From Telopea speciosissima (taxonomy: Eukaryota > Streptophyta > Magnoliopsida > Proteales > Proteaceae), in assembly GCF_018873765.1 (NCBI RefSeq), contig NC_057916.1, positions 28,185,501 to 28,249,500 of the forward strand: DNA of 64,000 nt. Direction: 5' to 3'. A program made the position numbers and the translations under genes. This document shows positions 36,850-50,500 of the stretch, in pieces. How positions within the stretch are numbered: position 1 is the first letter of the stretch; every line of letters begins with the position of its first letter. Below the pieces are notes generated by a model that was not told the DNA's origin, did not search any database, and saw only the letters and a list, made by a program, of their open reading frames with translations.

Positions 36850-38312
36850 CCGGATCCAAGATTATCAGGCTTGCCCATCTTCTCAAAATATAAGTATATT
36901 TATTTTAACAACAGCTACTTAGCGCAGCTGGTCTCGAATTCGAATCTCGTGGTTGTTACCTTCCCCCCTCCCCAGTTCCAACCCCCCCCCCCAAAATAAA
37001 TTATATATAAAAACCCCCAATCTCAAAAAAAAATAAAATATATATATATATATATAAAGAAAACGCTACCAGAGCACATGGGGTGCGTTGCCCCTGTGCT
37101 CAGACACAGGGGTAGGCAAAATGACTACCACGCCCCTAGGAAATATAGTCAATAATTTAGCGGTCAATAAGTGCATGAGGATCGAGTGTTCTTATCCCAT
37201 GATAAAAGTGTTGATGATGTTCATAAAAGAATTCGTACACGAGAGTATCTCTAATCAACTTCATTAAATAGAAAGAGTAGGGGTGTTTATGTCATTTTAG
37301 ATAGACATTTATGTCAATCTAAGTGTGTTTAATGCAATTCTTTTACCTGTAATTATGTATAAAACTTTTGGGAGACCGTTCTCTGTGGAGGAGCGTGCCC
37401 CTCTGCACACAGGGGCCAATGAGAGGGGGCGTAGATGAATCTTGAGGGCAGGATTTCCACCTATCACAAAGAGCAGGTGATGCAATCAATGCGTTCCATG
37501 GCCATGAATGGGAGGGGAATTTAGTCCCACATCAGTCAGGTAGTGCAACTATTTAGCTTATGACCTTAGAAGGGCCTCTCCGCCATTAAGATTGGGCTTT
37601 TGGGTTGGATGTTATTAAATGATATTAAAATGAGTTGTCCGTGCACCAACCATATAGATGCTCATGGCCCAAAGTTGAGGGAGTTGATGGAATGAATGCG
37701 CTCCATGGTCAGAAATAGGATGAGAATCTAGTCCACATCAATTGGATAGGAATTGTTTGAATTGTCCATATCTCAAATTTCTTATTCAAATTCAATCAAA
37801 TACTAGCAGCCCTCGTCAATAACCCCTTGCTGGAGTGACTAGAGACATTTTCAGTGGATGATTGGGAGTCGGCTATTCTCCCTTGGCTGGGGATCTCCTC
37901 CTGTGTTCTACTTGTCCCCATCCCCCACTTCCCCTCCGATCCCCAGGATATCTTGTGTATAAGTTCTATAATTCATTAATCCTTATAACACTATAGTAGT
38001 CCTCCTATGATACTGTAGTTTTATATTATCATGTACTTCCTTTGTATTTAAAAAAAAAGAAAGTAAATTACATGTACCCCTAAAACTAATCCGTAACTCA
38101 TGTAATGTCGGAGTGATCCACTCCCTATTAAGTGATGAGGTCAACATATTAGATTTTACTACATGGTCAAACTACTTTTGAAGAAGGGTAAACTTAAGGA
38201 TGTACCCTTCTTTGCAAAGACCCCAAATCTAAAATGAAATCAATTAATTAAGGTTGAGCTTTACTCTCTACAAACCCTTTCATCTCCTCGAAGGTGATCT
38301 TCTAGAGGCTTT
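36850..38312. other. Intergenic DNA between TOC75-A promoter and TOC75-B 3' end
   Basis: Repeat-like DNA shared with 53715-55192. It includes a possible tRNA-derived SINE scrap (GCGCAGCTGGTCTCGAATTC near 36920-36950), an AT run near 37040-37057, and paired GCCCCTGTGCTCAGACACAG / GCCCCTCTGCACACAGGGGC segments near 37095 and 37400 that may mark another small transposon. No gene was seen. Confidence 0.4.
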
Positions 38313-38546
38313 GAATAGATAAGTAGGTCCAAATGTCCTACGCACAAACTTGGGATTTCTCTCCAGATTCGTCCGAGCAGGAAGCCTTGAATTTGACTTA
38401 TACGAGAAACTATCTCTAGTATAGTATATAAAATAACTCTGATTTTCAGCCTACAACTCCGAAAAAATATTCTCTCTAACTGCAGAAATGCCAGCAAAAG
38501 AAATGGATCTTAAGCAAAATTTTGAAATTAAATGAAACCGTTCCTC

Positions 38547-41500
38547 TCAAAACCTTTCGCCAAACCTAAGGAAAATTGCACCAGTCCCAGAATTATGATC
38601 AACAGCATACTCTGCACGCACTAGACCCAGCTTCACACCAACGCCATATGAGGAGCCTTGACCTGCTCGACGGTAATATTCTGTTGGGTTTCCCTTCACA
38701 TCCTTCGAACTTCCAAGATCATTGCCATGTTCAGCAAAAGCATAAATGTGGGTGCTCCTCACGGGTACACGCAGCTCAGCTGCAAGCTGCATAACATCAT
38801 AGGAAACTAGTCAGCTATGTAATTTGCTCTTTTCATATTTGTATTCAGAAAAAACCATGGCATATGATTGTTATGAACATGAGAATAAAGCTGTGTTTTG
38901 TTTCCTGCTAAATGCAAATATAGATATCACAGATACCATTTGTTATGCTCCCACATGGGAGAAATAACAAGAATAGAAAAAGACCAAGGAGAAAACCAAT
39001 TGTTTGAACAGAACCATCCAACTTTAACATCCTCTAGACCATCCAATATCCTAATGTATGTGACTGAACTCATGAATTTTTTTTAGAAGCCCATTAAACT
39101 GGAATTTTTTTTATCGGGAAATATTGTTCCATAGACTACTTTTAAGGTCGTGAAAATTGATGAGAGGGAGATTCCACAGAGTGATTATTTTAGGTATCTG
39201 AGCACAATCATAATAAATAAAGAAGGAGAAATAGAGGATGATGTTATGCAGAGAATTAATATATGATGGACATAGTGGAGAGGTGCATCAAGAGTGTTGT
39301 GTGATCAAAATATTCTTTTAATACTTAAAAGGAAAATTTTATAGGACAGTCATAGGACCGACAATGACGTACAGTGCGGAATGTTGGGCAGTTAAGAAAA
39401 ATCACATAAATAAACTCAGTGTCGCTGAGATGAGGATGTTGAGATAGATGTGTGGTATAACTAGGAAAGATAAAATAAGGAATGAACAAATTGGAACTGA
39501 TTTGGGAGTAGCTCAGATAAATGATAAGTTGTGAGAAAGTCGTTTGAGGTGGCATGGCCATGATCAACAGAGGCCTTTAGATGCTCTAATACAGAGGGGT
39601 GGCTTGATTCAGATTGAAGGAGCAAAAAGAGTCAGGGGTAGACCTAAAATGCCTCTAGCAGAAGTGGTGAGGAAAGACATTCACTTTTAACAAGTATAGC
39701 TTTGAACAGAGATGATAGGAGGGTAAGGATCCATGTAGCCAACCCCATTTAGTTGGGATAAGGCTGAGTTGAGTCGAGTTGAGACTACATGACGTAGATC
39801 GATCAGAGGAAAATGATCTGGTGGTGGTGGGTACAGATCGTGGAAGACGAGAAGAGGGAGAGAGAGAAGATCAGAAAGTTCAATCGCAGGGAAGGGGAAG
39901 GAGAGAGAGAGAGAGGGGACATCATGGGGGAAAGAAATGGCACAGAGGGGAGAAGAGAGAGAAAGGAGAGAGGCAACAATCTCACTTTCAAAACAAACTA
40001 AATCAATCCGTTAATCAAATCATGGGGGCTGTGTAAGCATTACATGTATTTATTAAGCTGTAAAATAAAGAAAATCAGACCGATTTTCTCTCTCTCTCTC
40101 TCTCTCTCTCCTCCCCTTCCCCCACCTCAATTGCTGGCCATTATTGGAGTTTCTAACCAACCAAATAACTTAATAACAAAAAACTAAAAGACCCAACTTA
40201 AACAGGGATGCTTTGGAAAGAGTTCTTAGTTAAACTCAAAACTAACCTTATCTCCTCTAAACTGGGTCCCACAAGTAAGATAAACTTTATCTAACAAGAC
40301 AATTGGGTAAATTACATTTGAGGTGCCCACTCTTTGACCAAAGGACATTTAGGGTGCCTAATCTTTTAAAAGTGATGTTTGGGGTTCCTTATTAGACTAA
40401 TCTTACCTCAAATGGAGTTTACTCCTTCAATCCTTCTCATCTCTGCTCTCTGTACTCTCAAGCCACCCCACCACCCACCCTATCGGCTCCACCTCCACTT
40501 CCACCAACCCAGCTGACAACATCCTCCAAACCCATCAAGTACTTAAAGGACGGCCTGGTTGCATGTGAAATTGGCGAATTGCAGGAGTGGAGATGTATCC
40601 GAGAAGGCCGTGTAGGCACCGATCTCGAGAACATCAAAAGTTGTGGAATTCCTATGGAGAGGAGTGGAGCAAGTGTTGTTAGTGAGGAGAAGCAATTGCA
40701 GGGCCTCCTTGAAGTAGAAAGCAACCCTTTATAGGGGCTTCCCTACTGGGGAGAGCTGCTGATTTTGCTCCGCGCCATTATTCCCCTCTGTTGAAGATGA
40801 TGAGGGAAGGCTTGTGGTTGCTGCTGTTGCCTCCGTAGGTAAAGCTCTTCACCCGATTCAGCAAACAGAACCTTGGGAGATCTGAGAGATCGGGTCAACC
40901 ACAGCAGCATGGTGGGTGGTACTTCGATTGGGGAGAAAGGAGGTGCTGCCCTTCCTGCGAGAAAGATGATGGCACAAAAAAATCCAGGGTCTGAGGATGA
41001 TGGACTTATGGTTGGTTTATTAGCAATTGTGAATTAAAAAGCAGAAAGCTCAAGATGTGTTTGCTGCTGCTGATAAAAAACATCAGGAGGTAAAGAAAGA
41101 GGGAGAGGGAGATTCGCAGGGAGGTTGTTAGGGGAAGAAGAGAAAATGGGTTGGAAGGGTTGCTACTGCTGTCAGGAATAAGCTAAGGCATTTTGTAATT
41201 AGGAGAAGCTGTGCTGGGGAATAAGCCAACCCTTCCACTATGGTTGTTGGTGGTGGTGGTGATGATGGTGGCGGCGGTTGTGGTAGCATTGCTATTTGCA
41301 GGAAACCCAGAACCGAGAAATCAGTCATGGCTAAGGCTAATGATGTGAAATTATTACACACAAACACTCATAAACACCACCCAAAACCACATAAATGACG
41401 CATTAGGACGATGCCATAATAAAGGAAGGGCTTTACTCTTTCTTTTCCGTTTCTGCTGTCTGTTGAACAGATGGCCACTGAGAGGCAGTGTGTTCAACAC

Positions 41501-44500
41501 TATCGAGATCTTTTCTTGCAATCTAAGACTTGTTTCAGAGAATTTATAGCTTCAGAAAGAGAAACCCATTACAACAAAGATTTGTATTCCAGACCAACTC
41601 GCCAGAGGCCAAGAAAGGAAGAAAGAATGAATTCCATATGCAGATCGAGCTGCGTCAATGACGCTTGCTTCCCCGTGCGGGCGACATACAAGAATCAGAT
41701 GCAAATTTTGTGAGATTGGTGAGCTCAAAGTCAAACGGTAGCAGCAGCAACAGGGGAGTGGTTGTGTTGCTATTTGCGGGACACCCTCCTTCCACTTGCT
41801 CCCTGATGCCGAAGAAATCGAAGAAGAGAAGTCTGAAACATTTGCAACTTCTAATACCCCCTTCCCTCGCAAACCAAAGGGCATTCCCCATGTCTAAAAC
41901 ACAGTAAACCCAGGACAAAAGCTCTCCAAAACAAACACAAAAGTGGTTGACGGTTGCGAGGAGGTGGAGGTGGAGCTGATGGGGTGGACCGGTGCGGAGA
42001 TGGGAAGTGAGAGTTGTTAAAGGGTAAAATTGGAAATTTACTCAGCTTGGGGTAGGACTAACCTGATAGGGAACCCCAACTGTCACTTTTAAAAGATGAC
42101 ATACCCAAAACATCCTTTTGTCAAAGATTGGGCACCTCATACGTAATTTACCCAAGATAATTTCCTAACCAATAGCTAATGGAACCCACTATAATATTAA
42201 CTACCAAATTAAAGTACTAATTTCGTGTACCCCCTCTAGATTTAAATTTTGGGCCTTATAATTGAGCTCAATACAAATAAAAATGTTTAAAACAAAAGCC
42301 CATAACCAAATACTATCAAAACAGACCCTAATGTTGCACCGAAACTGCATCACTACTTTATTAAGGTGTACACCTCAGTCAAGAGGCAAATCTTGATGTG
42401 TTCAGCCAACCTAGATTCTAGATTAGAAATTAAAGATCAGATCGGCTGCTCCACAAACCCAAATCTGAACTATTTTCCTGATAAAACAAAGGCTCATTGA
42501 TTTATCTGGTTTCAGTAGCCTGCTGATGTAGGTTCATCATAGAAATTGGCTTATTTCTTTAGAAATAGGCCTAGGGTTGGGTTATATACATATTGGGCAT
42601 TTGTTCCCAAGGGTTTTCTATGTATTAGGCCACTTTAATGAGCCTAAACTAGGGGTACATAGGTTGCATACGGGATTAGCCCAATACTTAATTTATTTTT
42701 ATGTTTTTTTAATTGAACCGGTTCAAATTGGTTGCATCCAATTGGTTCAATTTAAGTGATCATGTGACTTGGTTAAGTGGTCATGTGACAACTTAAGTGG
42801 TCATGTGATGTAAGTTAGGCTGGATTAGGACTCTATAAGTCCAGTCATGTTTAAAGTCAATTTCTTTTAGTATTCTAGTTTCCTAGTCAGTTTAAGTTAC
42901 CTAATAGGTTAGGGATAGGGTTAGGCCATTCCTGTTTAGTGTCTAAGTATATTTTTGAGTCTTCTATATAAGTTTGTAAGGGAGGCCAGCATTGAATACG
43001 AATTTTGATTAATAAAAACTCAGCTCTATGCTTGCTGCCTTTGTTGCTGCCTATGCTCCATTGTGAGTGTGCCTTGTGAGTAATATCAAGGTGAAGAGAT
43101 TGGTGGCATAGTTGTCACGTCGTCACGGCGATCCAAGTCGGTGGAGGGGTGACATGTCACCCGCCATGGCGATCATATCGACCATGTTTTATTTTTTATT
43201 TTCTCTATTTTTAATGACATTTGGTATGCTATAATATATACCCTATAACATCAAAAGTTAACATGAAAGTGTACTACTAATCTACTATGGTTTAATTCAT
43301 GAAAGTGTAATATCCATTAGTGTATATGAAATCATGGATTATCAAATAATTGATAGCAATAGTCTTGCTGATAATAAAGTTGAAAATTCATGAGAGTTGA
43401 GATATGATTCATATGAAAGTGACTACAAAAGTAACAAAACAAAAAAACAATTACAAGAACGTAATTTATATTGAGTGAATAAAGCTAATAAACAACCCAT
43501 CTAAATAAATAAAAAAAATTGCTGATGTGAATATGTGATTGTGTATTCGTGTTTTCTGTTTCATTTTTTAAAATTTTTTTTTATGTTAAGGAAAAAGCAT
43601 TAAAATAAAAAATGGTTAAAAAAATTTATTGTTAAAAAATTAAGTTTTATAATTTGAAACAACCATGTCGCCCGATATGGCCATATGTTTTGGTATTGCG
43701 CCCATGGCGGCGCTATGGCGACGACATGGAGGCCATATCGGTCGATATTCTTACATCATCTATATCGGTGGTCGATATGCCCACTTCTCCAGCGATATGA
43801 CTCCATGGCGTCGATATGGCCACCCCATGACAACTATGATTGGTGGATCTCCTTGCATCGTGAAGATCGGGAGGGCTGTTACTTATCTCCTTGCATCTTG
43901 TAGATCGGGAGACCCCATTGTTCATCTTCAAAGCTGCTGCCATTGAAGATCAGTGTTCAAGTAAGTACTTTACAGTTTCAGCAATCACCCTTCTTCTCCT
44001 AATCCTCCAACCCTAGCCTTTACAATCTGCCCAGCATTCCCTTCATTAGACCACATCCAAACCCTCATTCATCCATCAAACCCTAACCTCCATTAAAACC
44101 CAAAGCCTGCAAAACAATTCTGCCCAGAATTGCAGAATTTTAAAACCTTTCCAAAGCCTATTATTTATATGTCATTAAAGCACCCTAGACCTGCACATTA
44201 AAACCCCATAAACCCCATTGTCATTGTCCAACCCTAACCCTAGTTTTGACCTAAATTAGAAAACCCTAACCCAATCGGCCAGCCCTTGTGTGTGACCCCA
44301 TTACCCTGGCTCCTAGTGGGACTACTCCTACCTAGGACTACATTACCTGCATTGGGGAAAGAAAGAGAACAGAAAAGGGTTGTTATAGACTAAAGAACGG
44401 TACCCATGAATAGTAACTGAAGAGAAAGAAGAGAGAGAAAGGAGGAAGCCTTCTTGGCTACACAATTCAAATCCAAATTTTGTATTCTATTCCATTAACC

Positions 44501-47500
44501 ATCATCATGGGGGGGTTTTGTATGAAAACAAAAGAGAATCTTATAAATCTAAAATTTTAGGCAGCTAGACTATAACTTAACTAACAAGGACTCTAAAATA
44601 CTTAACTAATTATAATTGTTGAAGCCTAAGTGATACAATCCCGGGGTTTGAAAAACCCTTAATTTGGGTCACTATGGGCCCACCCATCAAATCAAGAGTA
44701 TTAGTGGCAAAACAGTAAATAAATTGAAGTTGCCAAGGGAAAGTGGCAACCTGGTAAATAACCAGATTACTCAAGGGGATACTAGGTAAGTTGAAGAGAA
44801 ATGGATATGAAAAAGGTTGAGGATTTATTGAGCAGGGGCAGATTTGGAAGTAAAAAAATAAAGGACACATATAGACTAGAGATAACAGGAAGGGTAATTT
44901 TGGAAGGTAAGGAAACGAGAGTTAAAATACCTCACAATAGAGGCTGTCTTCAACCTCAGAGTCGAACCAGCAGCAGAAAGGGCAACAATTTCGATATGGG
45001 AATCTCCAACTCAAGAGATCCAATCAATCTAAAGATTCAAGAGTAGTTTGTCAAGCCACTAATCTCTAATCCCCACCTAATAAATCACCCAACCAGCAAT
45101 CCGGAAGTTGAAAGAGATCTTCTGAAACTAAACCACATGGTATTGTAGATACCAGGTTTGATCTCAGATTATTTACTCATGGAAGAATGGACTTTATGAA
45201 TAAGATTCAAGGGTTTGTGTCGTATTGGGGAGAAAAGTGATCTCCCAAAGTTTCAAGTCAAGAGGTTGAGTCACCAACAAGATCTATCGAACTATACCCA
45301 ACCCCGATGTACTGCAGATAACTGGAACAAGGGAAAACAGCAGCAGAATGGGAGGAATTAACAGAAAAGAAAAGAGGGAGATGGAAAAATAACGATGGGA
45401 ATGAAGAGATGAGAGAGGGGGTAGCACACAACTCCACCACTGTGAAGAACAAAACACTCCAAATTTCATTCCATTCTAAAAATAATTTTGTTGATGACAT
45501 TGCTCACATATATAAAGAAAAAATAAATAAAAGACTCCTATCTAAAACTATAATGGAATCAAACTCAAGTCTAAAAATAGAGTTCCAAGCTAATTTGGAC
45601 TCTCAATCCTAGGTAGAAAACACCAATAAAGAAATAATTAAATAAACATTAAATTACAAAATACCCCATTAAATAGAAATTATCCAGGACAGCTCTATTG
45701 AATCACAAAACCAGGTTTGGACCCAGCCGAGCTTGCCCCGGGTTTCCAGAGAGAGTCAAAATGGTCCAACCATGGATGTGCACTTGTATAACTGTCTCTT
45801 CGAGATAACTTGAGCCCCACACAACTAATCAAAATAAGACTCTTTAATGACTAAACTAAAGCCAACCTAATGGACCCCACTATTTATTAAATATCTATTT
45901 TTGTAACACCCTTTAGACCCCTACTTTGGGCCTTAAAATCCAGCCCCTTACAAATAGGACCAATTTTTGTACTAGGTCTACATTATTCTCCCTCAGTCAG
46001 AAAAACTCGTCCTCTAGTTTTGTAGAAGAGTAGGAATAAGAACACTTGGATGTGTGCTTGCAGCTCCTTGTCTTCAATAGAGGAAGAATGAATTCACGAT
46101 ATGGAACAACTTACGTTGCAATAGGATCTTTCACTAGTTCATTTTCTGCTAGAAGGAACTGAATTTCCCTGACAGGCTCAGTTGAAATAGCAAGTTCTTC
46201 ATCCTGTTCAAGCCGCTTTCAACTCCTTTTTGTCGTTAAAGAGCTATCATGCTGCAACCCTTTTGAGGACAATAATTTGTTGTAGATGAGACGGTTTTAA
46301 GATACGTTCCCTTCACGATTAAGGATGACCCTCCATTCTTCCATCCATGATTGACCAACTATGATGACATATTGGAAATGCATGACATCTAGCACCACGG
46401 ACTGCAAGACAAGATTCTCATTCCTCCCTTTACAATTGGGAAAAATGAACTCTAGTCTCAAAATAAAGGTATTCATGGCCAGGTTAGGCTCTAATACCAA
46501 GTTGATGCAGCCAGCCTGATTCCAGAGTATGAATTAAAAATCAGACAAGCTGCTCCACAAGCCCAAGTCTGAACTGTTTTCCTAATAAAACAAGATTGGA
46601 AAGGCTCGCTGATTTGCTCCTTTCAGTAGCCTTCACTGGGGGAAAGAAAGAAGAGATAAAAGTTGCTATGGGACAGTGAACAGTACCTGTGAATGGAAAT
46701 TGAAGAAAAGGAAGAGAGAATAGAGGGATAGGGGAGAACATTGAGCAAAGAGGAACCCTTGGCTACACAATCTAAATCCAAATTCTGTATTCTATTACAT
46801 TAACCATCATCAGGGGGAAATTATTTATAAGAAAACAAATGAAAGCCTCCTACATCTAAAACTCTTAGATAGCTAAACTAACTTAATTAAGAAGGACTCT
46901 AAAACTAACTAGAATTGTTGAAGCCCAAATCTTCTAAATAACTTGGGCAGCACACAACTAAACGAAATAGAACTCTTCAATGACTAAACCAAAGCCAACC
47001 ACATTATCTAATAGACCCTACTACTAATTCAATATCTATTTTCATACAACCCTTTAGACCCCCACTTTGGGCCTTATAATCCAGCCCATTACAAATAAAA
47101 CCAAAAGAATTAAAATTCCATAACCATAGTAATGTAGTCCTAGAATAGGAGATAATCCGACTAGGAGCCAGGTGAAATCAGGTTCTGATCGAGTCTGTTG
47201 TTTGGGGCAGATTTGGGGCTGTTTAGGGCAAATTTAGGGTTTAGGCTAGGGTTAGGGGTGAATGTAATATATGGTAATGATCAACAGGTCTAGGGGGTTA
47301 TTTTGATATAAAAATATTGAGATTTGGATCAGTTTAAAATTCCTGCAGAATTAGTGTTAGGGTTTCGGGTTTTAGAAATTAGGAAAACAACCAAAACTAG
47401 GGTTTCAAGTGGGCTGTGAGGGCTGGGCTTGGGTTCGAGTTTACCAAACAGGGAGGGGAAGGTTCGATCCAAATATGGGAGGGTTTTGATGGTTAGAAGT

Positions 47501-50500
47501 ACTGATTCTGGAATTTTAGGGTTTTAGGTTTATGGGGGATGAGGGGATTCTAGGGTTTTGAACTAGGGATGGGGGCAGCAGTCAGGATCGAGTGGAGGGG
47601 TTACTGTAGTGATGTTGTATCTGAAGTTTGAAGGGATTTGGGTGATAGGCTATGGCTGGACAGAATTTAGAACACTAGGGTTTATGAAATTAAAACAGAA
47701 AATAAAGGGGGAATTGATTGGGAAGGAGAATGAATAGAAAAAACAAAATTTAAAGTTCAAACTCACCACTGGAATCCACCGACAGTAGCTTGAATGATGA
47801 AGGATGAAGCCACCTTCAGAGAGAGATCCTCCCAGCCATCACGATGTAAGGAGTCGCAGGAATCCACCCACCCTTTCCACCTTGAAATCCACAAGGATGC
47901 ACACTCAAAAGAGCAAAACAGCAGCAGCAGTCGGCCAGTAGCAGGAAACAGTTTTTTAAATTCAAATTTCAATGGGGGGGAGCCTCCCACGATTTCTACT
48001 TTTATGATAAAGGGCCAATGGCCAAATCCTAGTACATACTAAAGTCTCCTCCTTCTAAAATCGTGGAAGGGAGAGATTTAATCTAACTTAACAAATTTAA
48101 ACAGTAAATTGACAAAGATACCCCTACTAACTTAAAATAAAAGAATCTAATTTAAAAGAAGATTTCATACTAGCAAATAGGATATAAGGACCTATTAACC
48201 AATAGGAACACTTCACTTAAATTAGACCAATTGAACCAATTGGATGCAACCAATTCTAAACCAGGTCAATCTAAAAACATAAAAATAACTAAGTATTGGA
48301 CTAATCCCACATGCAACCTATATACCCCTAGTTTAGGCTCATTAAAGTGGCCTATTACATAGAAAACCCATGGGATCAAAGGCCCAACATACATATAACC
48401 CAACCCTAGACTTATTTCTAAAGAAATAAGCCCATTTCGGTGATGAATCTGCATCACATAAATATTAAAATAGAACCAATATTGGGTTTGCATTACATCT
48501 CTTGCACCTCATTGCTTCATGCCAGGCACTACTACACTATGGTTCATGCATGTGCATGACTTTAGTCCATGTACCTCCATGGTTGGATTGTGCTACTCAG
48601 CAATTGTTCAACCAATGCAGCCTCATACCCTTGCTTGCTTGAGTAATCAAAGCATGCTCTATGATTCTAAATATTGGTTATAATACAATGCATAGGCCTC
48701 ATTATCTAGTATGCACTAAAGAACTTAGATTTTCCTAATCTTTAATGCATGGTCACGGGTAAAGAGTGTTGGACATGGCAACCATACTAAATCTAGACAA
48801 TGGGGGGCACACTCACACACACACCCAAATGTATGTATATTTACATACATATATACTCCTCTATGTATATAAAGTATCTAAAGAAAATCTTTCATGAACA
48901 AAAAATAGAGTAACAAAAACAAGTAGCGTATAATTTGAAAAATAGGACACAAGGAGGTAAAAAAACCATAAAGACTAAACTAGTAAGTAATACGAATGCT
49001 TCCCACCCAAAATTATTTCTTTAATAGGAAAAGGTTTTTCTAGTCTGACACCAATATTTGCACATGGCAAATTGGATAGAGCTGAAATTTTGGGCACAGT
49101 ACAAGTTTCAGCCAAAATGGAGTCGGCCAAGTGGCAAAATAAAGCCCTAAAAATCCAGCGAAAAAATAAATGGCAGCTGAAATACAAGCGAATATGCCAA
49201 AACATGGGAGGGTGCATAACTGAAATTGAGTTTAAAAATTGGCATATGACCATTTTCTAGATATCCATATAACCAAAATTGCAACATCACCCTTCCACGT
49301 GGCAAAACTTGGTGCTGGACTAGAGAAAATCTCTAGTCTTGGCAGACTAGAACTTTTTTTCCTTTTTCGAGAGACTAACAGAAGTTTTCACCAGCTGCCA
49401 AGGTTAAAAACCAAAAAAACGAGTAATATAGATTAAAAAAACCAAAGTTTTTCTCCACGCCTTCAGCAAATCTCACAACACAACTCAAGTTGCAGCAGCT
49501 TCGCATTCATTGTTTTTATGTCGTTCCAAGAGGAGGCTTTGATCATTATTCAAGTTGCAGCAATGTCACAAGAAATGCAGACAGGCTCTTTTTCGCCTTA
49601 ACTACACAAACAAACATGAAGCCTACAAAACTTATACCTATGATACATCACATGCAAAAGGTTACGAGTTTATTTGAAAGCTATGAAGCATAAAAGCAGT
49701 ACCAACCTCCAGGATGTTTCTGCAAGCTCCAAGCTCGCCCATATTGTATCCCCTCACAGAGTAAGGTCCACCGAGTGTAAAAGCATCATAACTGGGGAGA
49801 TCTCCCACACAACCACCATAATGGCCATGAAGGACCAATATAGGGGGTGGTGGATTACCAGCACCTTCCTCAACCTGCTTCAACTGGACGAAGCGGGTCA
49901 CCGTTAGCTGATGGCGATTAAAGAATGGGAACTTGCTGCCAATTCCAAGGCCTTGGTCCAGCTGCATTTGGTTATGAATATGGACTTTAGTTGAACAAAA
50001 AGAAATTTCTTCTATAAACAGAAATGCAGAATAAATGAGAAAAGAGAAATATACAGATTTGTTTACATTTATCATTTAAAAAAAACACTTCTTAACAAGA
50101 CTATAAATATTATTTCCATTTTTTATGGCAACTCGAAATGTCCTGTTTCCATGAATTTGGCAAAATAACAACTACTTGAAATATTATCCACACCTTCATT
50201 TCAGTAACAGCCAAGAGCACCATTGTAAATCGACATCGCCCCAAAGTTTTTCAAAGACCCAATAAACTATAAACAGCAAACAAAACAGTGGCTTGAAATA
50301 TATAATTTATTTAATCCAGAAAATATCTATTCTACAGTACATTTCATTTCTCAAATGGTAATGATTGATACTAGGGTGCCTCGTGATGATAACTGCAGAC
50401 TTCTTTCACCATAAAGCTGATGATTATCAAACCCATATCATAAAAGAAAACAAAAGGACACATCAAGGAGAATTTAGCTTTTAAGAAGGGAAATACAGCA

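Larger units (their letters stand above)
18959..38312. repeat. Tandem segmental duplication, unit A
   Basis: This unit is repeated head-to-tail at 38313-55196. It holds TOC75 copy A and about 2 kb of its upstream region. The left edge (GAAT at 18959-18962), the junction (GAAT at 38313-38316) and the right edge (GAAT at 55193-55196) share the same four bases, and similarity stops outside them. Length is 19354 bp; removing the 5.7-kb Copia leaves about 13.7 kb, the same as unit B without its own insertions. Confidence 0.95.
42394..48495 (-). mobile_element. Old short-interior LTR retroelement in TOC75-B intron 6
   Basis: Duplicate of the element at 23038-25976. The 3'-side LTR spans 42394-45985 including a later solo LTR (42524-44345), the interior is about 45986-46502, and the 5'-side LTR spans 46503-48495 including another later solo LTR (47130-48456). 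A broken, non-autonomous remnant older than the duplication. Confidence 0.65.

Noticed and set aside
36913-36960. Possible tRNA gene (A- and B-box-like motifs)
   Set aside because: No cloverleaf can be drawn; it is more like a scrap of a tRNA-derived SINE, also present in unit B.
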